This document shows positions 35,717-45,524 of a stretch of DNA of 64,000 nt, in pieces. The position numbers and the translations under genes are program-made. Where the stretch lies: NCBI GenBank assembly GCA_039545355.1, contig BCJJ01000041.1, positions 41,661-105,660 of the forward strand, given 5' to 3'. Source of the stretch: Trichosporon coremiiforme. Lineage: Eukaryota > Basidiomycota > Tremellomycetes > Trichosporonales > Trichosporonaceae. Within the stretch, counting starts at the first letter, position 1. Each line of letters opens with the position of its first letter. Below the pieces are notes generated by a model. That model was not told the origin of the DNA, made no database searches, and was given only the letters and a program-made list of their open reading frames with translations.

Positions 35717-37043
35717 CTAACTCGCCATCAGGTGCAGCCCGAATTCGCGGAACAGGCTCTCCTTCTTGGATCCGTCCAGATCCCGCCCGATGAGCACGAG
35801 CTTCGGCTTCACCTCTGCCGGCGTGGCGTGCGCGTCCTTGATGTCGAACAGATCTGCTACGCCCTGTACCACCTTCTCCTGAATCTTGCCCTCGACGTCT
35901 ACCCGCATGTAACCCTTTGTCCGCAGGATGTCGTACTTGCTCTTCTTCGTCGGCGACTTCCACAGAATGTCTTGCAGGAACTTCTCGAGGTTCTGGAATT
36001 GGTCAAACGTGATTTGTCGGGGCAGCGGGAGCGTCACCGTCGAAATACCGTCGGTGTGCTGTGAATGATCGTGCGACCCGTCCGCGCAACCGGCACAGCT
36101 CGTAGAGTCTTCCTCCTGCTTTCCACCCAGCAGCGTCGACTCCGAGAACGCCTTGAGGTTGTACAGCTTCGGCAGCGGGACCTGACTGTGCTCCGTCCTG
36201 TACACTCTCAGAGTCGGGTTGATGCTCCGCACGCGCTTCTCGATCTCGTCCAGCTGCTCCGGCGTTACGAGGTCCGTCTTATTCAGCAGGATGACGTCCG
36301 AGCACGCAATCTGCTTTTGCGCGGCGCAGATCGGATCCTTCTTCGCGCTCGCGTCGGTGGTGTTCGCAGTCTTGCCATCATCCGGTGTCGGCTCGTCCAG
36401 CTGCTTGAGCACATTTCGGCAGTCCACGACGCACACGACACTGTCCAGGATCAGGTCGCCCATCTCTTCGTTCGTCCAAAAGTCCTTTGCAATCGGGGCG
36501 GGGTCCGCCAAGCCAGTCAGTTCGACGACGACCCAGTCAATCTTCTCCTTCTGCGCTGCAACCATCTCCTCGATCGCAGCAATGCCCATGTCTTTGAACG
36601 AGCAGCAGAGACAGCCGTTGGGCAAAGAGAGCATCGAGGAAGTAGTCGCCGACGGGTCGTTCGGGTTTGACATCTGCAATGACTTGCCTGGACTGTCAGC
36701 TGCGGTCGATTCTCTAGCCCGAGGCAGTCCGTGGCTGGAGGAGGTCGGGTTGACGCAACGCCATGATGAGCAACTCACTCTCAATGTCGGTAGTGTCTCC
36801 AAAGTCTGAGGTTAGCTGCAGCTATTCCCACGCAAAGCATACCATTCATGCACACGGCGATGCGGTAGCCATGGTTCTCAGTCATGATGTATCTGAGTTG
36901 TCAACTCGATCGTTCGGCTGGTACCTGACTCACTCGAGCAAGGTCGACTTGCCAGCTCCCAAATACCCGGTGAGCAAGGTCAGGGGGACCTTTCGGCGCT
37001 CGTGAACATCGGTTCCCGAGTCAACAAGCCTTTCGGTTAGCAT
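35717..37043 (-). CDS. ZNG1: CobW/ZNG1-type zinc metallochaperone GTPase
   Basis: Predicted 385 aa from exons 37043-36934, 36892-36843, 36805-36779 and 36687-35717. Walker A is TGYLGAGKST (residues about 26-35). It is followed by the switch region DFGDTTDIE, built from two exons, and the metal-binding GCLCC motif (GCLCCSFKDMG). Further motifs are ELTGLADPAP and LLNKTDL (the NKxD guanine motif), and a CobW C-terminal domain near RTKGYMRVD. The family uses GTP hydrolysis to hand zinc to clients; ZNG1 activates methionine aminopeptidase. A His/Cys cluster (CAGCADGSHDHSQH) between the two domains could hold metal. Its stop lies 66 bp from the stop of the zinc-knuckle gene on the other strand. Confidence 0.9.
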
Positions 37044-37507
37044 TGTATGAGGTGAAAGTGAACGGACTGTGGAATCTCGTCATCGGAGCTCATGTTGTTG
37101 CGTAGAATGTTCAGGACTGAAAGAACACCGACCTCCGCCTTCCTCGATGCCATCATCGAAATCTGGGGCCCACCGCGGATTCATTTCCAGTTGGCGATAG
37201 GCCTGCCTCTGAACCTCGTCTGCTCGACGTTCAACCGGCCAGCTTGTTCATGTAGAAATCTCGCTCGCTCAGAAACCGTGTGCAGTTGTGTTACGATCAT
37301 ACTCGACGAGAGTGATGAGAGATGCATGCGCTGTGTTCATGCATGGCGTGTGTCGCACAGGACAATGCAATCCGACCAGACCGTTGACTGTTATCGGAAC
37401 CTATTCAATCCTCCCCTTTACAAGATCAGACGCGATCACTACCAACAAAGTCATGTCATGACTTCGGATCCAGCCAAGATTCGTACCTCATCCATCCGCC
37501 CTTCAAC
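37044..37507. promoter_or_regulatory. Divergent promoter between ZNG1-like and CDC73 genes
   Basis: 464 bp between opposite start codons. No individual element recognised. Confidence 0.4.
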
Positions 37508-38880
37508 ATGTCCGACCCCCTCGACCTCCTGAGGGCGTCGATCTCAGAAAACCATCCGGCAGTTCTCCTGGGTGACGGAGGCGCGCCCGCCGACTCGATC
37601 ACAGCAGCGACTTCATTGTCATTCCCGCAAGGGTCGGGGGATGCCATCACCATCCCGAAGGACGCTGCCACGCGGTACGCGCGTACCGATGCTCGCGAGG
37701 ATTTTTACAATCTTGGACAGCTGTGGCTTGCTTGGACGGAGCGTGAAGCGGGTGTCCGTGACTACCTCCAGAAGGGTCAGGCGGCTGGTGTTGGATACGT
37801 TGCGATCACCGACCGTCGAGGTGTCGTCGACTTTTTGCAGGGAGTGACGGATGGTGGAGTGAGGGTTCTCGGCGCTGGCGAAGATGGTAAGCTAGTGATG
37901 GGTTGAATTATCTGATTCTCCAGCCAAGGCAGCTCCGGTAGCCTCTGCGGATGCGGGACCGTCGCGGCCAGCGGCGGCGCAGAAGCGCAAGTATGAGGTG
38001 AACGTCGCGGACCGCGAGTTCTGTAAGAAGCTGCGCGAGCAGGAGGTCGAGCTGCGCGACCGTAACACCGTTCTCCGGGTGTCTGCCTCTGGCAAGGTCA
38101 ACGTTAGTCCATTGTTCGCATCGCCGCTGACAGGGCAGAACTTCGAGCAGTTCGTCAAGGGAACAATGAACGAGAAGATTCGTGCCTTCCGAAAGTCCTT
38201 CGAGTCGGGTGGTCGTGGCCAGGCTGCTGCACCGGTAGCTCACGACATGAACCGCCCTCGCAAGCAGAAGGCATCGACGCCGATCATCATTATCTCCTCA
38301 TCGCCCACCTCACTCATCACGATGTGGAACGTGAAGAAGTTCCTGGAAGACGGACAGTAAGCTAGGTGAGGCTGACCTTTGCTGACATTCAGATTCGAGC
38401 CTTCCGATGTTGCTCGGCAAGCGCAGGCGCAGCAGGGTAACCTCCGCGCGGAAGACCTCGTTCCGGTTCTGAGGAAACGACATGGTCCTCACGGCGAGAT
38501 CACAACGAAGTACATCGTCGTGGACAGCGTGGAGGCTCTGCAGAAGCTCGGACAAGATCCCTGGTAAGCTACTTTGAGCTTCCCTCAGCTGACATTCAGG
38601 GACCGTGTTGTTTGTGTCGTCACGACAGGTCAAGCGTGGCAGTTCAAGCCGTACAAGTGGATGGACCCGAAGGTGCTCTTCCGTCACGTTAAGGGAGTCT
38701 ACTTCCAGTGGAACAATGAGCCGGTGGCCCCTGCCGTTCGTGACTGGAACGTGACCGAGATGAAGGTGAGTGGAACAAGCGTGGTACGTAAGCTGACCGC
38801 AGATCAACAAGTTAGACCGACACACCGACCGGCAGGTCGTCGCCGAGTTCTGGCGCGCTATTGACAGCCGCAGACGATAG
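37508..38880 (+). CDS. CDC73: Cdc73/parafibromin, Paf1 complex subunit
   Basis: Predicted 408 aa from exons 37508-37886, 37924-38356, 38393-38563, 38600-38765 and 38803-38880, with four introns of 36-37 nt. The N-terminal part has the conserved opening DPLDLLRASI and the helix-rich segment around YNLGQLWLAW. The middle carries KRKYEVNVADREFCKKLRE. The C-terminal Ras-like domain starts at STPIIIISSSPTSLITMWNV and continues through TKYIVVDSVEAL, DRVVCVVTTGQAWQFKPYKW, KGVYFQWNNEPVAPAVRDW and a last exon with AEFWRAID. Cdc73 links the Paf1 complex to RNA polymerase II and supports H2B ubiquitylation and H3K4/K36 methylation. Every join is in frame and within conserved sequence. Confidence 0.95.
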
Positions 38881-39274
38881 GCACATGTAGAAGTATAGTA
38901 TAGCATATGGATACCAGGCATATCGACAACACGAACTAACAAGTACTCTGCGAACGATCGCAGGCTCTGACGGCTTCAGCATGGCATGAGAGGAGCCCTG
39001 CATCGCTCCTCTGCGAAAACAGAGGCTGGCCGAAGGCGGTCGGCTTTTTTCTCTCCTGTCGCTGAGGAGACCGACGAAGGTGGAACACTCCAAGAGCGTG
39101 CAAACACCAATGGTGACGACAGCATTGGATCAATATCCGTGGGACAGGAGGGTTGGCAGGGTTGACGCGCTATATAGCGCTCCTAGCCCAAAAGCAAGTG
39201 CATGTGGCCGCAGCGCGGCCGTCTGTCTGAGGGGAGCTTGCAGTGGAGGGGCGATACAGGAGAGGTGGAGCTCC
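38881..39274. other. Convergent intergenic region with stem-loops
   Basis: Lies between the 3' end of CDC73 and the 3' end of the first BTB gene. It holds an 8-bp hairpin at 38989-39012 (AGAGGAGC/GCTCCTCT), a 5-bp hairpin at 39029-39044 (GCCGA/TCGGC) followed by six Ts, and a 14-base palindrome at 39167-39180. Confidence 0.5.
39167..39180. repeat. Perfect 14-base palindrome
   Basis: GCGCTATATAGCGC reads the same on both strands. It sits between two convergent 3' ends, so it is unlikely to be a promoter of either gene; it could be a protein-binding site or chance. Confidence 0.5.
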
Positions 39275-40322
39275 TCAGCGCCATTGCTGCATCTCGCGGG
39301 CGACCTCGTACAACCTGTCCTGTTAGCTAGATTTGTTACAGGACAGCTTACGTTCTTCGTCTTGCCTTGATCTCCGATACAAGCGAAGGGTGCGTCGGAT
39401 GGAGGATCCAAGGCGGCGGAGCCATCGTGAGCTTCCAGATGTGTTGGGTGAGACTGGACATCCTCCGTGCGCACTTCCGACAGCCGACATTGTTGTTACA
39501 CACAAGAACCAGATCAAGACGAGCCTCCTCTGGGTCCATAGGCGCAGCGAGAATGACAGGCATGAGCTCGCGGAGAATGTGCCACTTCAGCTGGCCGCAG
39601 TCCCCGTCGAAGGTCCCATACACAGAGCACGGCTCCTCTGCGCACTTGCCCCCAAAGTGGGAAATGTCCTCGTCGGCCATGAAGCTTCGTTCAAACTCTT
39701 CGACAGCCGCACGCCACTTGATACCCATCCGTCCGAGAGCGACGGCGTCCTCGGGGCTGTACCGGTTCAGGATCTTGAACGCACGCCCGCACTGTTCTTC
39801 CTCCGGCAGAGGGAGGCAGCGCGTCGCCCAGAACTGCCTGTCGCCGACCCCCGCGAGGCAGACGAAGCAGTACATGACCTCGGGAGGAGCTTCGACCTGT
39901 CGTCCCCACTCGAGAATCAGCTCGGTCAGCGACTCCATATTGAACGTGTCGATCATCTCGAGGACCTCCTCGAGCACGTCCTCTAGGTGGTCCAGCGAGG
40001 CACGGTCCGAGCTGTGGGCGTCCGGGCACTCCTCTTGCGAGTGTTTGACGACATGGAGCACGAACGCAATTGCCTTGGACGACGCATCGAGGATCGGAAT
40101 GCGACATGAGCTCCGCTTTGAGTGCGGCAGAGTCGAGAGGTCGCGGAAGACGGGCGAGTACTTCCCAAGCGTCGCGATGTCGTAGCAAAACCCCACGCCG
40201 TCGGCAGACTGAAGGATCACGTTGCCCTGGTTGAAGTCGGGGTGAAGAGAGAGAGGACCCTGCTCGTCGAGACTCTTGCGGGCTGGGAGCTGCGCCTCTT
40301 CACTAACTATGGAGGCGGTCAT
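39275..40322 (-). CDS. BTB/POZ-like protein, cluster member A
   Basis: Predicted 336 aa from exons 40322-39352 and 39314-39275. A BTB/POZ-like half begins near residue 30 (GNVILQSADGVGF, then LGKYSPVFRDLSTLP, then CRIPILDASSKAIAFVL). The second half is shared with the three neighbouring genes and ends in a Cys signature: KCAEEPC, later GCRKC, then IWKL. The second exon is proposed because the stop overlaps a perfect GTAAGC donor, followed by GCTAAC and an ACAG acceptor that keeps frame and adds TLYEVAREMQQWR; without splicing the protein ends in KARRRT. BTB domains mediate dimerisation or Cullin-3 binding; the role here is unknown. First of four same-strand paralogues. Confidence 0.75.
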
Positions 40323-40851
40323 GGTATGCTGAATGGTGAGTTGGAGAAAAGTGCAAAGATGGGATCGCATCAGCCGACGACTCAATACATCCCGGCAAAC
40401 AAGTGAGTCATGTCGGCGCATCCTCAGAGAGGAGAAGTAGATCCTTGCTGCCCCGTACAAATGGGCATGGTATCGGCCAGACGCCACGGCCATTCAGTCA
40501 AAGGTGCGGCTTGCGAGGCTTGTGGGGTCGTCTTGCCAAGCCTGACCATCGAATCTCGCCCCCGCGCCCCTCCACAGGCAACCAGCTTGCGCGGTGTCAA
40601 TGACGCACGAGTTCTACCGGGCATTGCAGTGCGCCAGTCACCGCCCGGCTGAGATCGTCGGCCGTTAGCAGGTGTGGCGCCGAATCAGCTGCGTTTGTCG
40701 GGCCAGACGAGGAAGGTTCGATTTCTGATGAATCTGTGCGCTCTGCAGAGCTACAGAGACGAGCGCTCGTGTGAACAGCCAGGCTGCTCTTGCGGGGCTT
40801 TCTTAGTGCTTATTCTGCGTGTCCTTGCGATGAATGCGGTCTGACAGCCTT

Positions 40852-40879
40852 CGAAGGCTACTGATCCACAGTAAATATG
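40852..40879. repeat. 28-base direct repeat, copy 1
   Basis: Starts CGAAGGCTACTGATCC and ends CAGTAAATATG. The second copy lies 82 bases downstream in the same orientation and differs at one base. Confidence 0.8.
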
Positions 40880-40933
40880 GCTGAATCGGAAGGTACGGTG
40901 CACTGTGTCCGCTTCCGCGACTCAAAGGCGTGG

Positions 40934-40961
40934 CGAAGGCTGCTGATCCACAGTAAATATG
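40934..40961. repeat. 28-base direct repeat, copy 2
   Basis: Starts CGAAGGCTGCTGATCC and is otherwise identical to copy 1. The sequence between the copies is not itself repeated, so this is not a simple tandem duplication. Confidence 0.8.
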
Positions 40962-41808
40962 CACTGCAGAGACATTCGCCCACAGCCATTGGCGCCAATC
41001 ACTAGATTCCGGACAATCAAGGGTCGTTTCCGTTCTTTCATTTCGTAGCGCTTGATCCAGAACGCTTCTCGATTCTCTGTTACGTACAGTCGATACGCCG
41101 ATAGTGGGATGCAAGCATGGCGCACTGGAATGCAGGCACACCTGCAGCTCACGACCTCGCCCTGTGTTGGTTGAACGGGGACATCAGCGCCGATCCCGCC
41201 AACAAAACCTCTCAGGACGACGTCGGTGGCGGCAGGGTCTAGGGCGTGGCGAACGCCTTTGGGCGTCGGTCTTGGACGGTGACCGAAAGTGCAATGACGT
41301 ACGTACTGCGTTGTCGACTGTGGGTGGTGCATACTGTAAGCATGGCCTGTCGGAGAACTGTCCGAGGCGTCCAAGTGATTCTCGCCGTGTGGTACGTGGG
41401 GTATGTGGCGAACATGACTGACTGCCCGGCCGTTCGTCGAGACAGCAAAGGCGCTGGGTGTCGAAGTCAGACTCGTGGTTAACGTCTGAGCCAAGGGTAC
41501 GCTGGAATGCGGAAGCGAAGGCGAACCTGGGTGAGCGGTATCCTCCTGTACATTCCCCGGGGTTGAGTCGCAAGAGGGCGTCAGTGGGTCAGTCAACCTG
41601 TCAGGAGGGACTTGTGGAGACGGAGAGGATCACCATCGGGTTTTTGGGAGAGGGGCCGTTCCCCATGTGCCGAGCCTGTAGCTTGTCGACGTCTGTTGCT
41701 CATCAAGGGGTCGCACGAAAGACCTAATGCGATCACATCGAGGGGCGCCTGTGGCAGTGGTAGCCATGAGTCTCCATACTTCGTTCACGTGAGAGCTACG
41801 CTGACTCG

Positions 41809-42738
41809 CTACTCCTCTTCAATGTCGTCCGACACCCACTGGCCACTTGCAATGAGCTTTTCCCAGTTGTGGAGACCGTGCTTCATGAGTCTTGCGCTGC
41901 ATCGGTGGCAGTTGATGTGGCCATTGATGATCGATGTGACCACGGCGCGGCCTGAGCTGAGGGGCACATCTTTCAGAGCGTTATACAGGGCATCTGCCGT
42001 ATTACTCTTCACGTCCTTCCACTGGCCGCGGAAGCTGGCGAAGGTGCCACAGTAGCTTGCCCAGCACTTCTTGTTGAAGCAGTCTTTGCCACCCACTCGT
42101 CTGTCCTTGAATGCCTCCCAGAAATCTTCGAGGACGTTGTAATAGTCCGCCCTCAGGCGCTTCGCGTCGATGTTCCGGGAAACGAAGAAGTCATGGTTGC
42201 TGAGACACTCCATGGTCCAGAACCTCTTCCGCTTGGGGTTGTGTACACACGCGAAACGGTACTTGCGGCGAAGGTCGAGGCCAGACAGCTCTACAGCTGC
42301 GGCGACCTCATTTCCAGCTAAGCTGATATCATACGCGTCGATCAGTCCGCAGAACTGATCGAACACAGTGACGGAGGGAACGGGACGCATGTCCTTTGCA
42401 GGGTCGAGGGCGCAAAGCAGGACTTCGAGCGTGAGTGCCGAAGTGTTCGTGAAAGGGAGCGTGAGGATGGACTGTGCTGGCTGGGGGAGGTCTGTCATGT
42501 CACGGAAGACGGAGGAGTGTTGCTGCAGAACCAAGAAGTTCATACGGAGGCGGGCGTGAGTAGACGAGACCAGCTCTATGTCGCCGGAGGTGAAAGCGTA
42601 GTGAAGGGTCGCAGGGGTCTCTTCCGGCTGCTGATGTTCCGCTGGAGGGTCGGATTGGTCATCGGGAGGGGTGATGGCCACCGCAGTCAGTGGCTCGCTG
42701 AGGTCGTCGCTTGCTGTGGACGCGAGTGCGCTGGCCAT
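41809..42738 (-). CDS. BTB/POZ-like protein, cluster member B
   Basis: Intact single-exon gene of 309 aa. After a Ser/Ala/Pro-rich start, the BTB/POZ-like half runs from about residue 50: SGDIELVSSTHARLRMNFLV, LQQHSSVFRDMTDLPQP, LTLPFTNTSALTLEVLLCAL. The shared second half contains KYRFACVHNPKRKRFWTMEC and the C-terminal Cys signature DCFNKKCWASY, then NCHRC, ARLMKHGLHNW. The tail is acidic (DDIEEE). Same strand and layout as members A, C and D. It has no ankyrin, Kelch or MATH partner, so it is not a standard BTB adaptor. Function unknown; nuclear or cytosolic, since no signal peptide or membrane helix is seen. Confidence 0.85.
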   Translation of the reverse strand: MASALASTASDDLSEPLTAVAITPPDDQSDPPAEHQQPEETPATLHYAFTSGDIELVSSTHARLRMNFLVLQQHSSVFRDMTDLPQPAQSILTLPFTNTSALTLEVLLCALDPAKDMRPVPSVTVFDQFCGLIDAYDISLAGNEVAAAVELSGLDLRRKYRFACVHNPKRKRFWTMECLSNHDFFVSRNIDAKRLRADYYNVLEDFWEAFKDRRVGGKDCFNKKCWASYCGTFASFRGQWKDVKSNTADALYNALKDVPLSSGRAVVTSIINGHINCHRCSARLMKHGLHNWEKLIASGQWVSDDIEEE

Positions 42739-43022
42739 GGCGAAAGAGAGCTAAGTGTGTTGAGGAAGAGAGAAAAGTCATGCCTTAAGGGACATCAGAG
42801 TACCTGCGGACAAGGGCGCAGCCGTGCGTGGTGTGCATGGTAGATCGATCTGTAACATTTGGAGGATCAATACCCTCACTCCTCGCGGTATCGAGGAGTG
42901 CAGGAGACGACCAGGACTTCACACTGGATTCCATCAAGACTCATACAAAGGGCTGAGACGCAGTCCGTCTTGGTCTCTCCCGAGCTACTGCTGCCAACGT
43001 AGGGGATCTTCTCTCTTGCAAC

Positions 43023-43998
43023 TCAGCGTTTCCACATGCCGCTCTCTAGGAGCTGCTTCCAGATGGTCATCCCGTGGGCGCCCAGCCTGGAAGCGCAGGT
43101 CGGACAGGCTGCCACCACCTTACACGCAGGTATGATCTTCTTCTTGCCGTCTTTGGGGTAGTTCATGTTGAAGTAAGCAAGAACCCTGCCTGAGAGGGAC
43201 TTGAGCACGCCCCAATCGCCCTTTAACGCCTCATATGTAGTGCACGATTGCTTGCGACAGCGTTTCTCGAAATCGTAGTGCCCGTTCAGCACAGTATCCA
43301 TATACGTCTTGGCAAACGTTGGGCGAGCACCTTCCCACTTCTGGAACAGGTCCTTCAACGTGGCGTGAGCTTCGGGGTGCTGTGCCCACACATTACACAT
43401 ACCCGCGTCACGCGTGTCGAGGCACTCGAGCGCCCACTTATTCTCGTTGACGGTGTCGTACTTGGCCGCGAAAGCGCACTTGATCCCCACTTTGAAGTCA
43501 GACTACTGGTAGACCGCGCCTTGATGATCGAGACCTAGAAGTCGAACGCGTCGAAGACCGCGAGCAGCTCGTCAAGAACCTCGATCGAGGGCACAGTCAC
43601 AATCCCTTGGGATGATCGGGATGAAGACGGGCGAGGAGCGTCTCGAGCGTCTTGGCCGACGCCATGGTGATGGGCAGGACGCGGGACGAGTCTTCGGAGC
43701 GGGGAAGCTCGGCGAAGCCACGGAAGACTGGCGAACGGTACGCCAACACGCTGAGCGGGAAGGCGAAGGCGACGTTGTCAGACGACACGAGGACGACGTC
43801 GCCCTTTGTGAAACTTCGATGAGTGGGGAGGCTGGGGCGGGTCACGGTGGCGACCCAGTCGCGGGTCACGTAACGCTTGAAGAGCTCAACCGCCGCCGTG
43901 GAGTCAGTGTGGGTGCCAACGTCTTTTGACTGGTGTTGGGCGTCTGTTTCGGCAGGGGACAGGGCCCGGTTCAGCAGGGTGCGCCTCGGCATCTTCAT
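43023..43998 (-). pseudogene. BTB/POZ-like gene, cluster member C, broken
   Basis: Clear similarity to members A, B and D over most of the length, but the frame is interrupted. The first part (43998 to about 43610) holds KGDVVLVSSDNVAFAF, LAYRSPVFRGFAELP and SAKTLETLLARLHPD. A one-base-type shift near 43608 moves the family sequence VPSIEVLDELLAVFDAFDF to another frame, which ends at a TAG (43537-43535). The remainder resumes in a further frame after another TAG (43505-43503) with VGIKCAFAAKYD and runs to the Cys signature KRCRKQSC, ACPTC, MTIWKQLLESGMW. No GT-AG intron repairs these breaks. An upstream ATG at 44086 is open but loses frame before the BTB part. Confidence 0.75.
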
Positions 43999-44438
43999 CG
44001 ACTTTGGCGGTAGCCATCAACCTATCGGCGGCCTCTGAGGGGAAGACGCCGCGGGAATCGGGTTCGTCGTCGCTGGTCATTAACATGGGTTGATGGTGGT
44101 CAGTGAGAAGACAGAGGGAGACGTGTGCGAGCTCAAGTATTCACAAAGGCAGAGGGTCCTTTGCGGGGCGGTCTTGACAACTGCAGGTGTCATTGGCAAA
44201 TCTGTCCCCCTCGTCACCACCGAGATCGGGCGCATGAAGGCGCAGAATGCTGCAGTGCTCCACTGAGGTCATGGTGGTCGCATGGACGGCTGACTTCATT
44301 GAGTTCATGCGAGACCACAGTCTATTGAGTGACCCATTCGTGTTCCTACTACATCAGCATGCGCATTCAGCAGACAAAGGGCTTTCCATAGCTCAGAATT
44401 GCTCTCGGGCTTTGGCAATTGCGGAGCCCTTCCCCTCT
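43999..44438. other. Intergenic region between broken BTB genes
   Basis: 440 bp. The left end includes a 60-codon open frame (44086-43904, minus) overlapping the start of member C, possibly its old N-terminus. Nothing else recognised. Confidence 0.35.
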
Positions 44439-45524
44439 CTACCTCCACCCTCGGCTGTTGACGAGGTCTCTCCAGATGTCTGCCGCATGTCGCGACAACC
44501 GCCAGCTGCAAGTGACACAGGGCACAGCCGTGTCGCAGTACAGTGGGACGGGTAAGCTGTTGACACGAGGTGACTTGGGGAAATCTCCTAAGATGGCGTT
44601 TGCAGCGGCGCGCTTTAGGTTGTCCCAATCTCCGCAAGATTGAACATACGCAAAGCACTCCTGCTTCTCACACTTCCTCTTGCACTCGTCGATGCCTTGC
44701 ACTTCTGTCGAAATGAATGAACAGCTTCTTGAATTTGCCACGAACGAGCGACCATTACTGCATGAGATGGCGCAGCTCTTGCCGAGCTTCGGGACAGCGG
44801 TGCCATGTTTCGTAGTTGTACGATGACCCCGTCTCCAGGATCTCATCCTCCCAGTAGGCGATATCGCATTCAGGGTAGGCGAACGCGAAGGCGTACTTGA
44901 TTCCGATGTTCAGATCAGAGCCGAACACAGTGTGATGGTAAGCGTCCATGTTGAAATCGAACGCATCAACGACATCAACGAGTTCGTCCAGCACCGCAAC
45001 AGAGGGCACGAGGACATCTTTGTTCCCAGGGCGTAGGACGGACAGAAGAACCTCGAGAGTTTTAGCCGAAGCGTTGGCCGCCTTTGACTTAACGGTAGAG
45101 TAGCTGTCCTCGGAACAGTTGGTATTGGTTCGATTCCAGTAAGGCGGATGGGAATGACGTTGGACGAGTCCTCGGGGCGTGGGAGATCAGCCAGGTCCTT
45201 GAAGAACGTAGACCTCTCTCCCAGGCTGGCGAGCGAGACCTTGAAGCCGACGTCGTCCGAGGACTTCAGGATGATATCGCCCGCTGTGTACGGGGGGTGA
45301 ATGTTCATGTATTGCTCGGCCAAGCTGAGAGCGAACTTGCGCTTCGAGTACGTGTGGAAGAGTTCCAGCGTAGTCGCTTCGGGCTGCGTGCCGACTGTCT
45401 AGTAGGTGACGGTTGCGGGATCATCGGTTGGCGCTGGCGTGGCTTGCTCGGCGCCGTCGTGATCGGCGGCTGCGCTAGCGCTGGAAGAACAGGCAAGGGT
45501 GTTGCGGCGCGAGACGCTTGCCAT
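44439..45524 (-). pseudogene. BTB/POZ-like gene, cluster member D, broken
   Basis: The ATG at 45524 opens a frame that meets a TAG at codon 42 (45401-45399) and then continues in the same frame through family sequence: TAGDIILKSSDDVGFKVSLA, LGERSTFFKDLADLPRP. Near 45145 the frame shifts; KTLEVLLSVLRPGNKD and VPSVAVLDELVDVVDAFDF are read in another frame. That frame ends at TAA (44757-44755) just before the last part, read in a third frame with DECKRKCEKQECFAY, PCVTC and AADIWRDLVNSRGW. A 31-nt GT-AG intron could bypass the TAA, but nothing rescues the early TAG or the shift. About 20 extra residues lie at the shift relative to the other members. The Cys signature is complete. Confidence 0.75.

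Larger units (their letters stand above)
40323..41808. other. Intergenic region with possible BTB-family relic
   Basis: About 1.5 kb between BTB genes A and B. A 224-codon open frame on the minus strand (41596-40922) contains AYRLYVTENREAFW, which faintly recalls KYRFACVHNPKRKRFW of gene B at a similar place, but no BTB part is present. Two copies of a 28-base repeat lie here (separate entries). Confidence 0.35.
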
